A stretch of DNA of 64,000 nucleotides from Toxorhynchites rutilus septentrionalis (Eukaryota; Arthropoda; Insecta; Diptera; Culicidae). The position numbers were made by a program, and so were the translations under genes. The notes under the pieces were generated by a model, which saw only the letters and a program-made list of their open reading frames with translations, searched no databases and had not been told where the DNA came from. Positions 22,539-44,199 of the stretch are shown one piece after another (the stretch's first letter is position 1; each line of letters opens with the position of its first letter). Location: positions 277,857,803 through 277,921,802 of the forward strand of contig NC_073745.1 in the NCBI RefSeq assembly GCF_029784135.1, read 5' to 3'.

Positions 22539-23879
22539 ATGTTCGAGAATCAAGCTATTCACACCGAGCACAAAGATGTTATACACGATGTTGCCTATGA
22601 TTACTACGGCCAAAGGATGGCCACTTGTTCTAGTGATCAGTTCGTGAAGGTTAGGGCTTTGAGCCGATCAAAACGACTAAAAGCCAAGCAAAAATCTAAA
22701 TGCACTTTCAATTTTAGGTTTGGGATCAGAACGACAACGGGGTGTGGAGTGTCACAGCTAGCTGGAAGGCACACTCCGGTTCCGTATGGAGACTCTCGTG
22801 GGCTCATCCCGAATTCGGTCAAGTGCTAGCGACATGTTCCTTCGACAGAACAGTTTCAGTCTGGGAGGAAACTGTGGGCGAAAAGGGATCCCCAACAATG
22901 TCCCCGGTGAAACGTTGGGTTCGTCGTACTAACTTGGTTGATTCTCGCACAAGCGTGACGGATGTAAAATTTGGACCTAAATCCCAGGGACTGGTGCTGG
23001 CTACATGTTCAGCCGACGGGATCATACGCGTTTATGAAGCACCGGATATTATGAATCTTTCCCAGTGGACTTTATCGCACGAGATTTCATTGAAGATTCC
23101 GCTGAGCTGTCTCTCGTGGAACCAATCAATGTTTCGTCTTCACGCTCCAATGATTGCCGCGGGTAGTGATGATTCTTCGCAGAGTTCCGGTGGGAAGGTG
23201 TTCATTTTCGAGTACTGCGAAAACACGCGACGCTGGACCAAAACTGAAACCATCAACTCCATTACCGATCCCGTGCACGATATTGCTTTTGCGCCGAATG
23301 TCGGCAGAAGCTACCACATTTTGGCAGTGGCTAGCAAAGATGTTCAAATATTTAATATAAAACCGCAGATGTAAGTTGGCTACTTGCTTTCGGTACGCAA
23401 CTCCTAATCAAGCTAGAACTTCCAGGGATCCCACATCGAACACACGAATGGATGTCCAGCCAGTCGCTCAGTTTGGCGATCATTATTGCACAGTTTGGCG
23501 TGTAACCTGGAACATCACCGGTACAATGCTTGCGTCTACTGGAGATGATGGCTGTGTCCGAATGTGGAGAAGTATGCCCACTTTTAAGCTCGATTCTCAT
23601 TCAGGAACGAAACATCAATATTGCTTATGAACGTTTCTTTTCATTCAATGAGAATGGGTCTTTGTTCAGTTAATAAAACCTCTAATGTCACGTTCTTCAA
23701 CAGTGAACTATTTGAAAAATTGGCGATGCGCAGCGGTTCTCAAAGCGGAAAACAGCCAATCGCAGTCGCGACAGAATTCCATCACTCCATCTTTGAATTT
23801 GTCCAGCCTAGTAAACGCTACTGCAAAGTATTACAAGCGTGGTACCATCAGTCATCCTAGCCAAATCCGGAAACACTGA
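22539..23879 (+). CDS. Seh1: Nucleoporin Seh1 (WD40 protein)
   Basis: Four exons with GT-AG introns: 22539-22649, 22718-23370, 23426-23571 and 23704-23879, giving 361 residues, close to the family's usual 350-360. The protein starts [20 protein letters not shown] and contains WD40 blades such as [53 protein letters not shown] and [16 protein letters not shown], then [13 protein letters not shown]. This order and content is typical of Seh1 (Nup44A in Drosophila). Family knowledge: Seh1 is a beta-propeller subunit of the Nup107-160 nuclear-pore scaffold and of GATOR2, which acts upstream of TORC1. Introns are short (68, 55, 132 bp) and the frame is kept across all junctions. The start is the first ATG in frame. 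A polyadenylation signal AATAAA is at 24015. The gene looks intact. Confidence 0.95.
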
Positions 23880-24014
23880 TCAAGTAGCGCGCAATGATTT
23901 TTGTTTCACCGTCAAATTATATGAAGTGTAACACCTAAAACGTAATATTTCCAGGTCAGATATTTTCTGCTTTCTTTTAGGAATAGTTTTTTTGTCTGGT
24001 AAGCTAATTGGAAG

Positions 24015-24020
24015 AATAAA
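24015..24020 (+). terminator. Seh1 polyadenylation signal (candidate)
   Basis: AATAAA lies 136 bp after the Seh1 stop codon and before the retrotransposon relic begins at about 24180. Confidence 0.5.
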
Positions 24021-24179
24021 GACATTTCCTTGCAGTGTTACTTTCTCTCTCTGAATATAGCAGTAACAGTTCGACGATTTACTATCGGGACACATTCCTA
24101 TCTAAATGAGTTTAGGATGTTGTGTTCCACCGCTGTGTGAAATAGAAAACATATTTATAGTTCAGCCTAGTAATATCCA

Positions 24180-25530
24180 TACCTAAGGTTGGCCAAAGCA
24201 GTAACAATGTGAGAGACTACCGTCCAATTTCCCTAACCTCCTGTTCATCCAAGATTGGGGAAAGAATGGCGAACAGGCGCTTTCGGTCATCTTTCTAACC
24301 GTAAACAGGAAATTAGACTATCGACAGTACACCTTCCGGCCGTGTATGGACACCAACAGCTACTTCGCGACCCTCGGAGACGTGATAGCCGAAGCCAACA
24401 AGACACCGTCAGCACATGCACTGGACCTGGAAAACTCGTACAACAGAACATGGATCCCGTTAGTACTGAAAACTGGCAGATTTGGCCGTTGACGGTAAAT
24501 TACTGCACTTCATCAAGAACACATCACACGTCGAACCTTTGAGGTCAAAATTGGTAACATCAGCTTCCGAGTTTTCCACAGGGAGACAGGAGTACTTCAA
24601 GCTTCTGTTCTTGCCGCTATTCTCTTTCTCGTCGAATAGTGAATAGTCTGTTTCAGGTTCTGCCTGGGGGAGTCTTCGTGTTTGTCTACGCGGACGACGT
24701 TCTTCTGATGGTAGTGGGTGACACCCATAGGATTCCAATCAATGCCAGCGCAGAAGAGCGATCGTATGGTGATATGCAACGACAGACATAAGGTTTCTAA
24801 CTCCAGGGTCAAGCTATACAAAAACAACATCCTTCGCCGAAAAACGCTAAAGATACTTGGAGTGCTGGTTGACCACAAACTTAGCTTCCTCCGCCATTTC
24901 GAGGAAGGTAATGAGAGCTGTGTCACCCGGTTCAATCTGTTGAAAAGTATTTCCAAACCGCACCGGAGTAACAACAGAAAGACCCGGCTACATGTGGCCA
25001 ATCTTATCATCAGTAGCCGCCTCACTTATGGCCTCGAACTGACGTGTTTGGCTGGAGACAAGTTCCCAAAAACTCTGGCATCGATCTATAACAAGGTACT
25101 ACACGAGGCACTGTCTCCGGCCTCCTGCCATCAATATAAGCCGCCTCGGAGATCTCGGCGATCGTATCCAGGATTACCAGTTTCTTGTTGAAAACTAATG
25201 GTAGGAGGGAGACACACCTGACTGCCCTTAGCAACACGATCCTGCAGCGGGTGTCGTACTCCAAACCAAAACCTCCCTCCCACCCCAAATCCGCCAAAAC
25301 AATTCTGCTTTGGTGCGAACGACTAGAGGTTCCTGTGTGTCCCTTAGCGTCCGCGAGATAATTGGAGACCGCCCGAAGACGAACGGTGACTACCTTCTGA
25401 TAAGATAGCAAAAAATGTGCCGAGTGCCTAGCCCACTTGATCGGTAAACTGACGATGCCCGTGTTGCCAGGCCTGGGCATGCCACATATCTTCCCAAAAA
25501 AAAAAAAGAATTGAATAAAAAAACGAAAAG
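24180..25530 (+). pseudogene. APE-type non-LTR retrotransposon relic
   Basis: Fragments in shifting frames give VRDYRPISLTSCSSKIGERM (about 24210), HALDLENSYNR (about 24415), FVYADDVLLMVVGD (YADD catalytic box, about 24680), LKILGVLVDHKLSFLRHF (about 24850) and RLTYGLELTC (about 25020). An A-run with GAATTGAATAAA at 25497-25520 looks like the poly(A) 3' end. Motif order and style fit the Jockey/I group of reverse transcriptases; the clade is not certain. There is no 5' end and no intact ORF. Confidence 0.85.
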
Positions 25531-25659
25531 AACAAATGCATGTGAATTTTCTTTTAGTGTATTTTCATTCACAGATGATATTTGAACCACCTTTGAGATA
25601 TATGAGCTAATTGCTAATTGACGTTTAACTAACAAAATATCGAGTCAAGTTCTGTTCTT

Positions 25660-25985
25660 CATACGGTCGTCCCGATCCGCACTCTTATTATGATCATTTT
25701 TGGTGCGGTCGCTCCGATCCGCAAACAATTTTACTTCTATTCTGACAAAACACGGTCGTCCCGATACGCACTCTTATCATTATCATTCTTTCATACGGTC
25801 GTCCCGATCCACAAATATTTTACTACCATTTTCACACAGCACGGTCGTCCCGATCCGCATTTCTTTCCATTTTCTTTTGTACCCACACGGTTTCGAGCCA
25901 TACCCGTTTGTGCGGTCGTCTTGGTCCGTGCTTATCCACTTTTATTCTACAGTTTCGTCGTACGGTGGTCCCGATCCGTACATAT
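25660..25985. repeat. ~45-bp-period minisatellite, GGTCGTCCCGATCCG
   Basis: The core ACGGTCGTCCCGATCCGCA recurs at about 25663, 25704, 25752, 25793, 25841, 25912 and 25961, with a decayed copy at 25889. Spacers are T-rich and differ from copy to copy. Spacing is 41-49 bp except around the decayed copy. The array is followed by TATAACGAC-type short repeats to about 26060. Confidence 0.8.
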
Positions 25986-26147
25986 AATCAAAGGTATCTA
26001 TAACGACAAACTTTTATAGCGACAATTCCTTATAACGACGGTCCTTTACGTTGTCGCTATAGAGAGTTTTCACTGTACTACACTGCGTTTCACACAACTA
26101 TAGAACCATTCATTTTTTCTGAGTTTCCAGAGATATGTAATGCCGGG

Positions 26148-27149
26148 GACAGACATACAGCTGTACTAGCGTTGTACGTGTACAGCGTTGTACAGGTACC
26201 ACGGTAGCATGAAACACTTACTTTGATTGGATATTGTACTGCATGTCAAACTGACAATCAGAAATTTGACCAATTTCTCCCACTCATTTCGATGAAAAAG
26301 GTTTTTATTTAGCGTTTGAACTATCAAACACAACAAACAAGTTTCCAATCTGAATTATGACCTCAAGAGAAAGTTAATGAAAAGAATGTTTACCAAGTGT
26401 ACATGGTGAATCATAGGGCTCTCCATGAATGAAAAGCGATGTGAGAGCGCTGTTAGACTTAAAAGGAGAAGGAAAATTTATTGAGGTGAGTATGAGAAAT
26501 ACACTTCATTCTATGCTTCGATTGACGGTTAGAGCGTGAGAATGGGAAAAAATGAGAAGTTACGAATCTCATACCCTCTCTTGCTAATGTCTGCCGCAAG
26601 TTCGATAGAACACTTCATTCTCTCGAGTATTGTTGAGGCGAGTAGTTACAAAGTGCGAAACCAGTGCGATGGAAAAGAGGAGTCACGACAAGACATACAA
26701 CTGTACTAGCGTTGTACGTGTACAGCGTTGTACAGGTACCACGATAGCATGACACACATACTTTGGTTGTACATTGTACCGCATGTCAAACTGACAATCA
26801 GAAATTTAAATTTATTGCATTGTATTTTCACCAATATTTCAATGAAAAAATTTTTAATTTGGTGACTAAACTATCAAACACAACAAATATGTTTCCAAAC
26901 TGAGTTATTAACTCAAGAGAAAGTCAATGAAAAGAATGTATAGCAAGTGTTTTGATTTTGTTTGTTCATGCTACCCACCACTAACCGTCTATGGCGCTGC
27001 GCACAGTACAACTGTAGTCATGTACAGCAGTAAAATAGGTCGGTACAGGTACAACGATCGTACCGAGTTGCTTGCATGGTTCTAGCGCTGTACATGGTGA
27101 CAGACATACAATTTTCGAAGCACAACGCTAGTACAGTTGTATGTCTGTC
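26148..27149. mobile_element. Short-TIR MITE cluster
   Basis: The end sequence GACAGACATACARCTGTACT, followed by AGCGTTGTA, occurs at 26148 and 26687 in the same orientation. Its inverted form (ACAACGCTAGTACAGTTGTA, then TGTCTGTC) ends at 27149. The first about 120 bp after each left end are near duplicates. The simplest reading is a complete copy at 26687-27149 next to a left-end fragment at 26148-26350. No coding sequence is present. Confidence 0.7.
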
Positions 27150-28250
27150 AGAAGTATAAGAAGTAGATCGAATTGAATTATGTAGTGTAGAATATAACAA
27201 CTATCTTCATTTAAAAGACTGGCCATTTGAACTTTATTGTTGTGTTCAGGCTCGAAACGCGAAACAGTGTTTCACAACTATAGAGCCAGATGGAAGAACT
27301 CTCACTTCTTTACAAAATCAACGACAATTTCACATGAATTACAATAAGTTTCTAATTCATAGGTCATATTTAGTTCTCAATCAGTTCAAATAACCCATTC
27401 GGGGTGGTTTTGACCAAACTGCGCCATGTTGTAGTGTGTATCTCGTTCTACGCAGAGGATATTGCTCGTTTGAGCTCTTCAAATCACTCATACTGCTTGT
27501 AAGTTGCATCTACTATTCGTACGATCACTCCTCATAAGTTCCTGATAGGGTTTTGATCTAGTAAAAAAGCTGACCAGTTCAGAATCTGGAGTCCCTATTC
27601 AATAAACCATGCCATGACTTTCCGGATTCTATGAATTGATGCCATGTATGTGTCGTGTTTCCGTTTTGGAATCGTTAAAATTAAGCGACCGTTTCTTTTA
27701 ACTTTACTCTAGAGACTGACGTTCCATCGAACTAGTGATATGCATCAGTCAAAGAGATATCCGGTAATTGCTCTTTTTTCGTATACTCTTTCGGACCAAT
27801 GGTGCCAATGTTTCCCAATTTTCTTAATTATACTTCTCATGCATCTGGATTATTGTAAAAGACATTTGGAAACGCTGGTTCTTTTCGTTCTTATATTATT
27901 TTCCTCTCCTTGTTTGTGGAGGAATATTCTCACGTGTTGCTCGTGTGTATGCGTAGTCCATGAATTAACTTTCACACAGAGCCAATGCTTTACCATAGAC
28001 CATGAGCGGATGAAACACAAGAATTTTATAATCGATTTATATTTACTTATGCATATACCTATTTTAATTATTTAAGAATTTCTTCTTTTATCTTCATCTC
28101 ATCTCCTACAGTATGCTTTGTATTTTGGGTTCCATCAAAAATCAATGTTCAAAAACGGTTCAAAAGAACTGCTTCACATACGTGAACGGTTAGTGGCTGA
28201 GCCGTTCATCAAAGTGAACTGCTTTGCCTATCTCCACTCAACGGTTTAGG
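27150..28250. other. Non-coding spacer
   Basis: No supported gene. A short stretch near 27262 (AACAGTGTTTCACAACTATA) repeats 26085-26105. The 111-codon open frame at 27740-28075 is not recognised. Confidence 0.45.
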
Positions 28251-28254
28251 TTCC

Positions 28255-28450
28255 TTAAGTGCGATTCACATACAACATCCACGTCACGTTCACGTTACGT
28301 CACGTTGCGTTGCGTCAATTATTCTCTTATGGAATTCTTATGGAAACATTCACGTACACCGGCAACGTAGCGACCCGTCAGCATACGTTCAACAAAAACG
28401 ACCGGCAAGATTTGTAGAAAAGAATAATTGACGGAGACGGGCGGTTCGTT
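28255..28450. repeat. Fold-back repeat
   Basis: GCGTCAATTATTCTCTT at about 28310 is inverted as AAAGAATAATTGACGGAGACG at about 28420. The outer left side begins AAGTGCGATTCACATACAAC, resembling the fold-back inside the 4498-4935 element (CTACACATACAGCGTC). Confidence 0.6.
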
Positions 28451-28749
28451 GGGTTTTTGTCTGTGCTTTGTGTCTCGGCTTTTGTTTTGATTTTGGTTGC
28501 ACTTTTTATGCCAACATATCTTCCAGTTTCAAATTTTTCAGTCAAAATCATTCGCGGTAGTAAAAACAGTTAATATATTATTATTGTTGAATAATGGTCG
28601 GAAATACAGGTTTTAGGCTTTTATATAATATAATTCAATGATTTTCATTGATTTTATTCAAAATTTAGAACTGATTCTAGGCATGCTGATTCGGAAGAGG
28701 ACATTGCAATTTAAAACTGTTGTTGGTATCGACACTATGAATAACATTA

Positions 28750-29200
28750 GGCTAGGCGCAAATTGAGAAGCGTATAGCGCTCGTAAGCGAACGCGAGACT
28801 ACCAACACGACTCATACGTGCCACAAACGTAGCGTGGTGGAGCGCATATTGAGTCGCATTTTGGTGTAAATGACATGCCACTCGCATACAATGACTGATT
28901 AACACAGAGTTGCGCGATATATTTATTTACTAACACAATCACCCGACCAGTACAGCCATACAGTGTCAAACCCACGGCGCTATATTATTGTTCACCAACA
29001 CAACTACCACAACCGGCATGACCAGCACGAGAAACTGTGGTTCAGCCACAGCGTCGCGGGAGTCGTGTCTCACGAGCGCTCCACCATCTCTCGTCATCTG
29101 GCCAATTTGCGCCGTTCTATCTGTTTTCATTAGCCACAAAAACAGGCGCTATATCGCGCCAAGTTACTCACGCTATATGCGTCTCAATTTGCGCCTTGCC
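28750..29200. mobile_element. Harbinger-like MITE, full copy
   Basis: The ends GGCTAGGCGCAAATTGAGAA and TCTCAATTTGCGCCTTGCC are inverted over about 30 bp, with exact TTA flanks at 28747-28749 and 29201-29203. The right half is shared, inverted, with 4124-4370. An open frame at 28988-29221 is just this repeat. Confidence 0.8.
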
Positions 29201-30162
29201 TTAATTAAAATAATCGTTTGACTTTTGACGCGACGGTGCTGCAGCAGCATAGACTGAATATGTGAATTGTCGGGGACGTTGGCGGAACATGTTTTTTTCT
29301 TCCGTCCTGGGTGCGAATGTTTCTTTTTTTTGTGGGTGGCGATACACGTTGATCAAAATTTATCTGTCAAAAATATCAGATATATGAATGGTTTATGTCA
29401 AACAGTGTACTTTTACCCTTTACTGCTTAAAGTAAACATATCTGTGAATCACCCCTCGACATAAAATAGATACGTAGCAAAATGTCATAACATTTCCTTG
29501 TATGTATTTCGCGTATAGATGTGTCATAGGAAAATCAGAAAAGTAAATCAATTACTAATTTTCCGTCGGCTAGCAATAGTAAAACTCGTTCGCAAATAGC
29601 TTTTAAACTTTAAAGGCTGCATATTTCGATCGGTATCCATGAAAGTTATTTCAATAGTTGATCAACGTTGAGAGTTTGCAAATCGCCCTATTTTTACGCT
29701 GGAGGATATTGAAAATCCGTACACTAGACCAATTTTAGTTTTAGGATTCACGTTTTACTCGGTCATAGTGATACAGTTTTGAGTTTCATTTGAAGATGGA
29801 AAGATACTAATATATTCAAGACAATGGAAGTGCTTTAGGTGCAAATATTTGGAAAAATTGTGCGAGAAGGCGCTGCGAAACAATTCGATATTGGAATTTC
29901 CGCCTTGTTTGTGGCAGTGGGTGGGGATCGCGATTCTATACACCCCCGCGTTTATTCGCCATTCAAACGAGACCCACCGAGGACCGCACCTGATATTCTT
30001 GCTGCTGAGGACGGCACACAGAAAGAGCAGCAATTTTACAAACTTTCCGTGGTTTGCGAAGTGTTGTTATTCTTCGTTTCGTCCTTCGTTTTGTTTCACC
30101 GACCGGGATATGGGATCGGAAAAAATGTCCGATGTTTTGTCCCATAACACCACCGACAACAA

Positions 30163-40614
<10,452 letters not shown>

Positions 40615-41027
40615 GGCGTGGCGGCGTTTGGGCGCTGAAGCACGCGTGGTCTCCGATATCAAAAATTACTTTCACTAATCAAAAGGTGCAGATGTAGGGC
40701 ACTAGATGTAGCCAAACTGCACTGAAAACATCAACACGAATGTACACTGAAACTGTCGGAAAACCTTGCAGGCAAACAAACAAATCAACAAACAAGTATC
40801 AAACTGAAGGAAGTATTTTGGACCAATTTTCGCACACTTCAGTGCGTACAACAATACAAAGGCGTATAAATATCGACATTTGATCGTTTTCCATTACCCA
40901 AAGTCGTTTCTATTGGTGTATGATGTAACGCGCTCTTGGAAGCATTGTTTTACTTTTGAAAACATGGTATGTTTATCTTTGAAGATATCCCCTCGGATTA
41001 TAACATTTACCCAACTGCTATTTATCC
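40615..41027 (+). other. Pxk 3' UTR
   Basis: This is the sequence after the Pxk stop and before the Helitron-like segment. No canonical AATAAA is obvious before about 41000, so the 3' end may lie further on or use a variant signal. Confidence 0.45.
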
Positions 41028-41970
41028 GAATACTAGCTGACCCGGCAAACTTCGTCCCGTCCAAAATTTATTTTTCGTTATCAATACCTCCAAACATTCA
41101 CTGTTTCTTACTAACGATCATGGGTCCAATCTTAGAATTGTTCATTGATTCATCTTCTAATTGACCCTTTACAATTTATTTTTAATATAAATTTCCTAGG
41201 ACTTCTATCAAAACTCGTCATTATAATGCCAGATTATTTTCAAACACAATTCTCGTTCAAGATTTTTCAATCACTTGTAAATAACATGTTTCTCCGTTAC
41301 ATCGAATAAATGTTTGATACCGAAAATATGATAGAATGAAGATAGCCCTAAATCGGATAATTCCTTCTTCGAGTTTTGCTCTTATCAACACATTCGGCGA
41401 TCCATAGAAGAAGAAGATATAGGAGTGCATTTTATCATTGTAAAATCTATTTCCACTTTCGAACAAAAATCAATTTCGTTGGCTCAAACATCAAATGGAA
41501 TAGCAACACTTGTCACTATGTAATTATAGAACATATGGGAATTGAATTTTCCGAATTTTCCCATTTCCCTTCAGAGTTTTCCGAAAATTTTCAATTGTCA
41601 TGTTTGGTTGAAATATGTGTAATATTTTCATGGGGCCCCCTCTCCATTCCAGAGGAGGGAAGGGTGTCATACCATCATAGAAACGGTTCTCGTACCCAAA
41701 AACCCTCACACCCCAAATTTGGTTCCGTTTGCTTGATTGATTCTCGAGTTATGCGAGTGTCAAACCACTATAGAAACTACTGCCCTTATATTATTATAAT
41801 TCATTGATTCTCGAGTTCTGCAGCATCCCCCCTGAGGGAGGGGGAGGAGTGTCAAACTACCATAGAAACATTTATCGATCCATAAAAACTTTTCATGCCA
41901 AGTTTGATTCCATTTGCTTGATTAGTTCTTGAGTTATTCAGCCCCTCTCCGCTTCAGAGTGAGGGGAGCC
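41028..41970 (-). mobile_element. Helitron-like non-autonomous element, minus strand
   Basis: Read on the minus strand, the left edge gives GTTTGCCGGGTCAGCTAG followed by T, a Helitron-type CTAG/T terminus widespread in insects. At 41620-41970 the tandem units of 32400-33060 recur in inverted orientation (CCAAATTTGGTTCCRTTTGC, ACTCGAGAATCAATC). The 5' end is not identified. Confidence 0.5.
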
Positions 41971-41999
41971 CCAGGATCTCGATTAGTGCCCGTTGTTTC

Positions 42000-42460
42000 A
42001 TGTCGTCACTCCGTATTCTTCTAACTTGGATTTCCGTGACAGTTTGTTGATTTCGGTGCAGTGGGTTATTAGCCCAAAGACCCTATCCTCCGCGACGGGT
42101 TTGCCATCTTTGCTGTAGCTTCGCTGTAGCCGGATGCTCGTCACCACCACCAAACGTCTCCGTCTTGGACGGCGGTCGCGATTTCAACCACCAGATAGCA
42201 GCAAAAAATCAACAACACAACCTCCTTGAAGACAAATGAAACATGTACCTGCTCCCAAAATACACCAGCGCTAAACCAAAACACGTCCGCCTCAGACGAC
42301 GGATGGTATCCAAGAGAGCGAGCTTTTCCAACCGCTGTCTTTCCTCTCTCTCTTTTTCTGAAAGCTCGATGCTGTCGCCGTGACAGATGTAATGTGTTGA
42401 ATTGTGTAGGGGTGTACTGCATGCAGAACGCCCAGAACGTAACATGGTGCATTTAACTCA
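42000..42460 (-). other. Possible LTR or flank of the Ty3/gypsy relic
   Basis: The minus strand has TGTTACGTTCTGGGCGTTCT near 42440, a TGTTACG start common in insect gypsy LTRs, directly downstream of the truncated pol. No matching second copy is visible in the window. Confidence 0.25.
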
Positions 42461-43690
42461 CTGAATTCCTGGAGCGGAAAACTGGATAACTCTGAGCGAT
42501 CGATGTTTGTTGTTGGATGGTCGTAGAATTATTCCGGAATGAGCATTTATAGTCTTCTCGGTAAGCTGAGCGAAGTCCTCGTAGTACCAACGGTAAACGG
42601 TAATGGTAACGACGCAAATCTTTCATCAATGTTGGTATCTTATATTCGAGGACAGCGGGAACACGTGACGCAATGGGACGTATTCCGTCCTTATTAATCA
42701 AATATCCTAGAAATTGTACCTGTTTGTGTTGACGTGCTACTTATTTTCAGTCATGCTTACCGACACTATACAAACATCGTCGAAAAATACGATGACGAAG
42801 TCCAAATCCCCGTATAGTTTGTGCATGACCCAGCTAACTTACATTGCAGAGGCCAAAGGCATGCGCATAAATTCATACAGACCGAACGATTTATAGAATA
42901 TCTGCTGTTTCCACCGGAATATTCTAGTAATCTCTGACTAGATCCGCAGTGAAAACGGATCTAGTTGGAAACTGTTGACAAGATCGTGGATGTGAGGTAC
43001 AGGGTACCTGTTAGGGATTGTAGCTCTATTCAAGCGCTGATAATCGCCCACAAACTTTAATTCACCGCTTTTTTCTTGGGAACACAATGAACAGGGCTTA
43101 CCGAGCTGCTGCTCAAAGGGTGACATATTCTCATTTTGCACATGGCTTGGAACTCGTCGTTTGCTGCTTGATGTTTTCTGGATGCATACAACGTGGCTTT
43201 GAAGAACCCCGTGTAATTATATGATGTGTGATATTGTACTTAGCTTCCGGTTGATTCGACGATGAAATTAATATCTCTCGATACGATGTGAACAAGTTTC
43301 GAAACGGATGTTGGGAGTCTACAGCAGTTATTCCATGGAGACAAACTTCCGACAAACAATCAGTAGTTCGTAGCTTCGTTGTCTCGTCGATCAAGTGTCG
43401 TTATTTTAGATCCAATTCAAAAAGTACTAGCAAATTCGCACCAATGATTGCGATATTTACATCTGCCACTAGGGAGCGCTACTTGGAATATCGTCGATGG
43501 CCGAGATCCCCTGTGATAAAGTTACTCCCATAAGTCTGTATCCTGGGTCCATTTGCTGCATGTAAGGAAAACGGAACGGTCCGTCCTGCTCTATTCCTTC
43601 TTGTTGCTGGTATGATGGACACATCCTAGCCTGTGTTAACGAGGAAACGAATTTTGCTTGTTTTGTCGAAAATTACGAGTTGACGGTGTG
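42460..43690 (-). pseudogene. Ty3/gypsy pol relic (protease-reverse transcriptase)
   Basis: Reading leftwards: protease-like FLVNTG then a stop and DVSIIPATRR (about 43680-43600; the usual LVDTGAD is damaged). Then IIGANLL and LIDETTKLRTTD (about 43450-43370), YNITHHIITRG (about 43220), KSGELKFVGDYQRLNRATIP and YPVPHIHDLVNSF (about 43080-42970), FGLYEFMRMP (about 42880), LDFVIVFFDDVCIVS (catalytic F-x-DD, about 42800) and INKDGIRPIASRVPAVLEYK (about 42690). The order protease then RT and the DD motif fit Ty3/gypsy of the mdg1/CsRn1-like group. Frameshifts and stops are numerous, and RNase H and integrase are missing. Decayed gag may lie at 43700-44200. Confidence 0.85.
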
Positions 43691-44199
43691 ACCTACCTGT
43701 GTCGATTCAGGCGCGCTACCGACTAGTATTTTTCTATCCATGAATGCGCAAGGCTCTCTGCAACGATCTGCGACCAGCATTTTGTCCAGTTGGTTGAGCT
43801 GGAGTCCGAACAGCTGCGATGATGGCCGAGGATGAATCGATCATTTTATGCTCAGTATCACTCGAACGTTTTGCGGTATCCTTCAAAGGAATAACATCTT
43901 TAATGCCTCGTCAACATTTTATCCCGTGGAGCTCTCCTGATCTTGGCGAAAAATTATGTTGATTGAAGATTAAAGTTAAACCTTAATCGCAAGAACTAAG
44001 TAACTGTTCGGGTCACGCCTGTGGTGAAAGAGCTCTTTTACTGCACTGTATTTCCATCCTTCGTCACATGTGTCAGTTGGAATTGCGCCTTCGGTCCGTG
44101 CGAACCACATGTGTGTATCTTCCTGAAATCTGGTAACTTAATTGTCGCTGCCATAATATTCTGATGTGCCGGGGCTAAGCCCATCATTTTGTACACTGC

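Noticed and set aside
25660..25985. CRISPR-like array
   Set aside because: Eukaryotic context, imperfect cores, no uniform spacer length and no cas-type genes; it is a minisatellite.
28988..29221. 77-codon open frame, matched at 4121-4339 on the other strand
   Set aside because: Both are the same Harbinger-like MITE read as protein.
41376..41807. 143-codon open frame
   Set aside because: Lies in Helitron-associated tandem repeats that recur inverted at 32400-33060.
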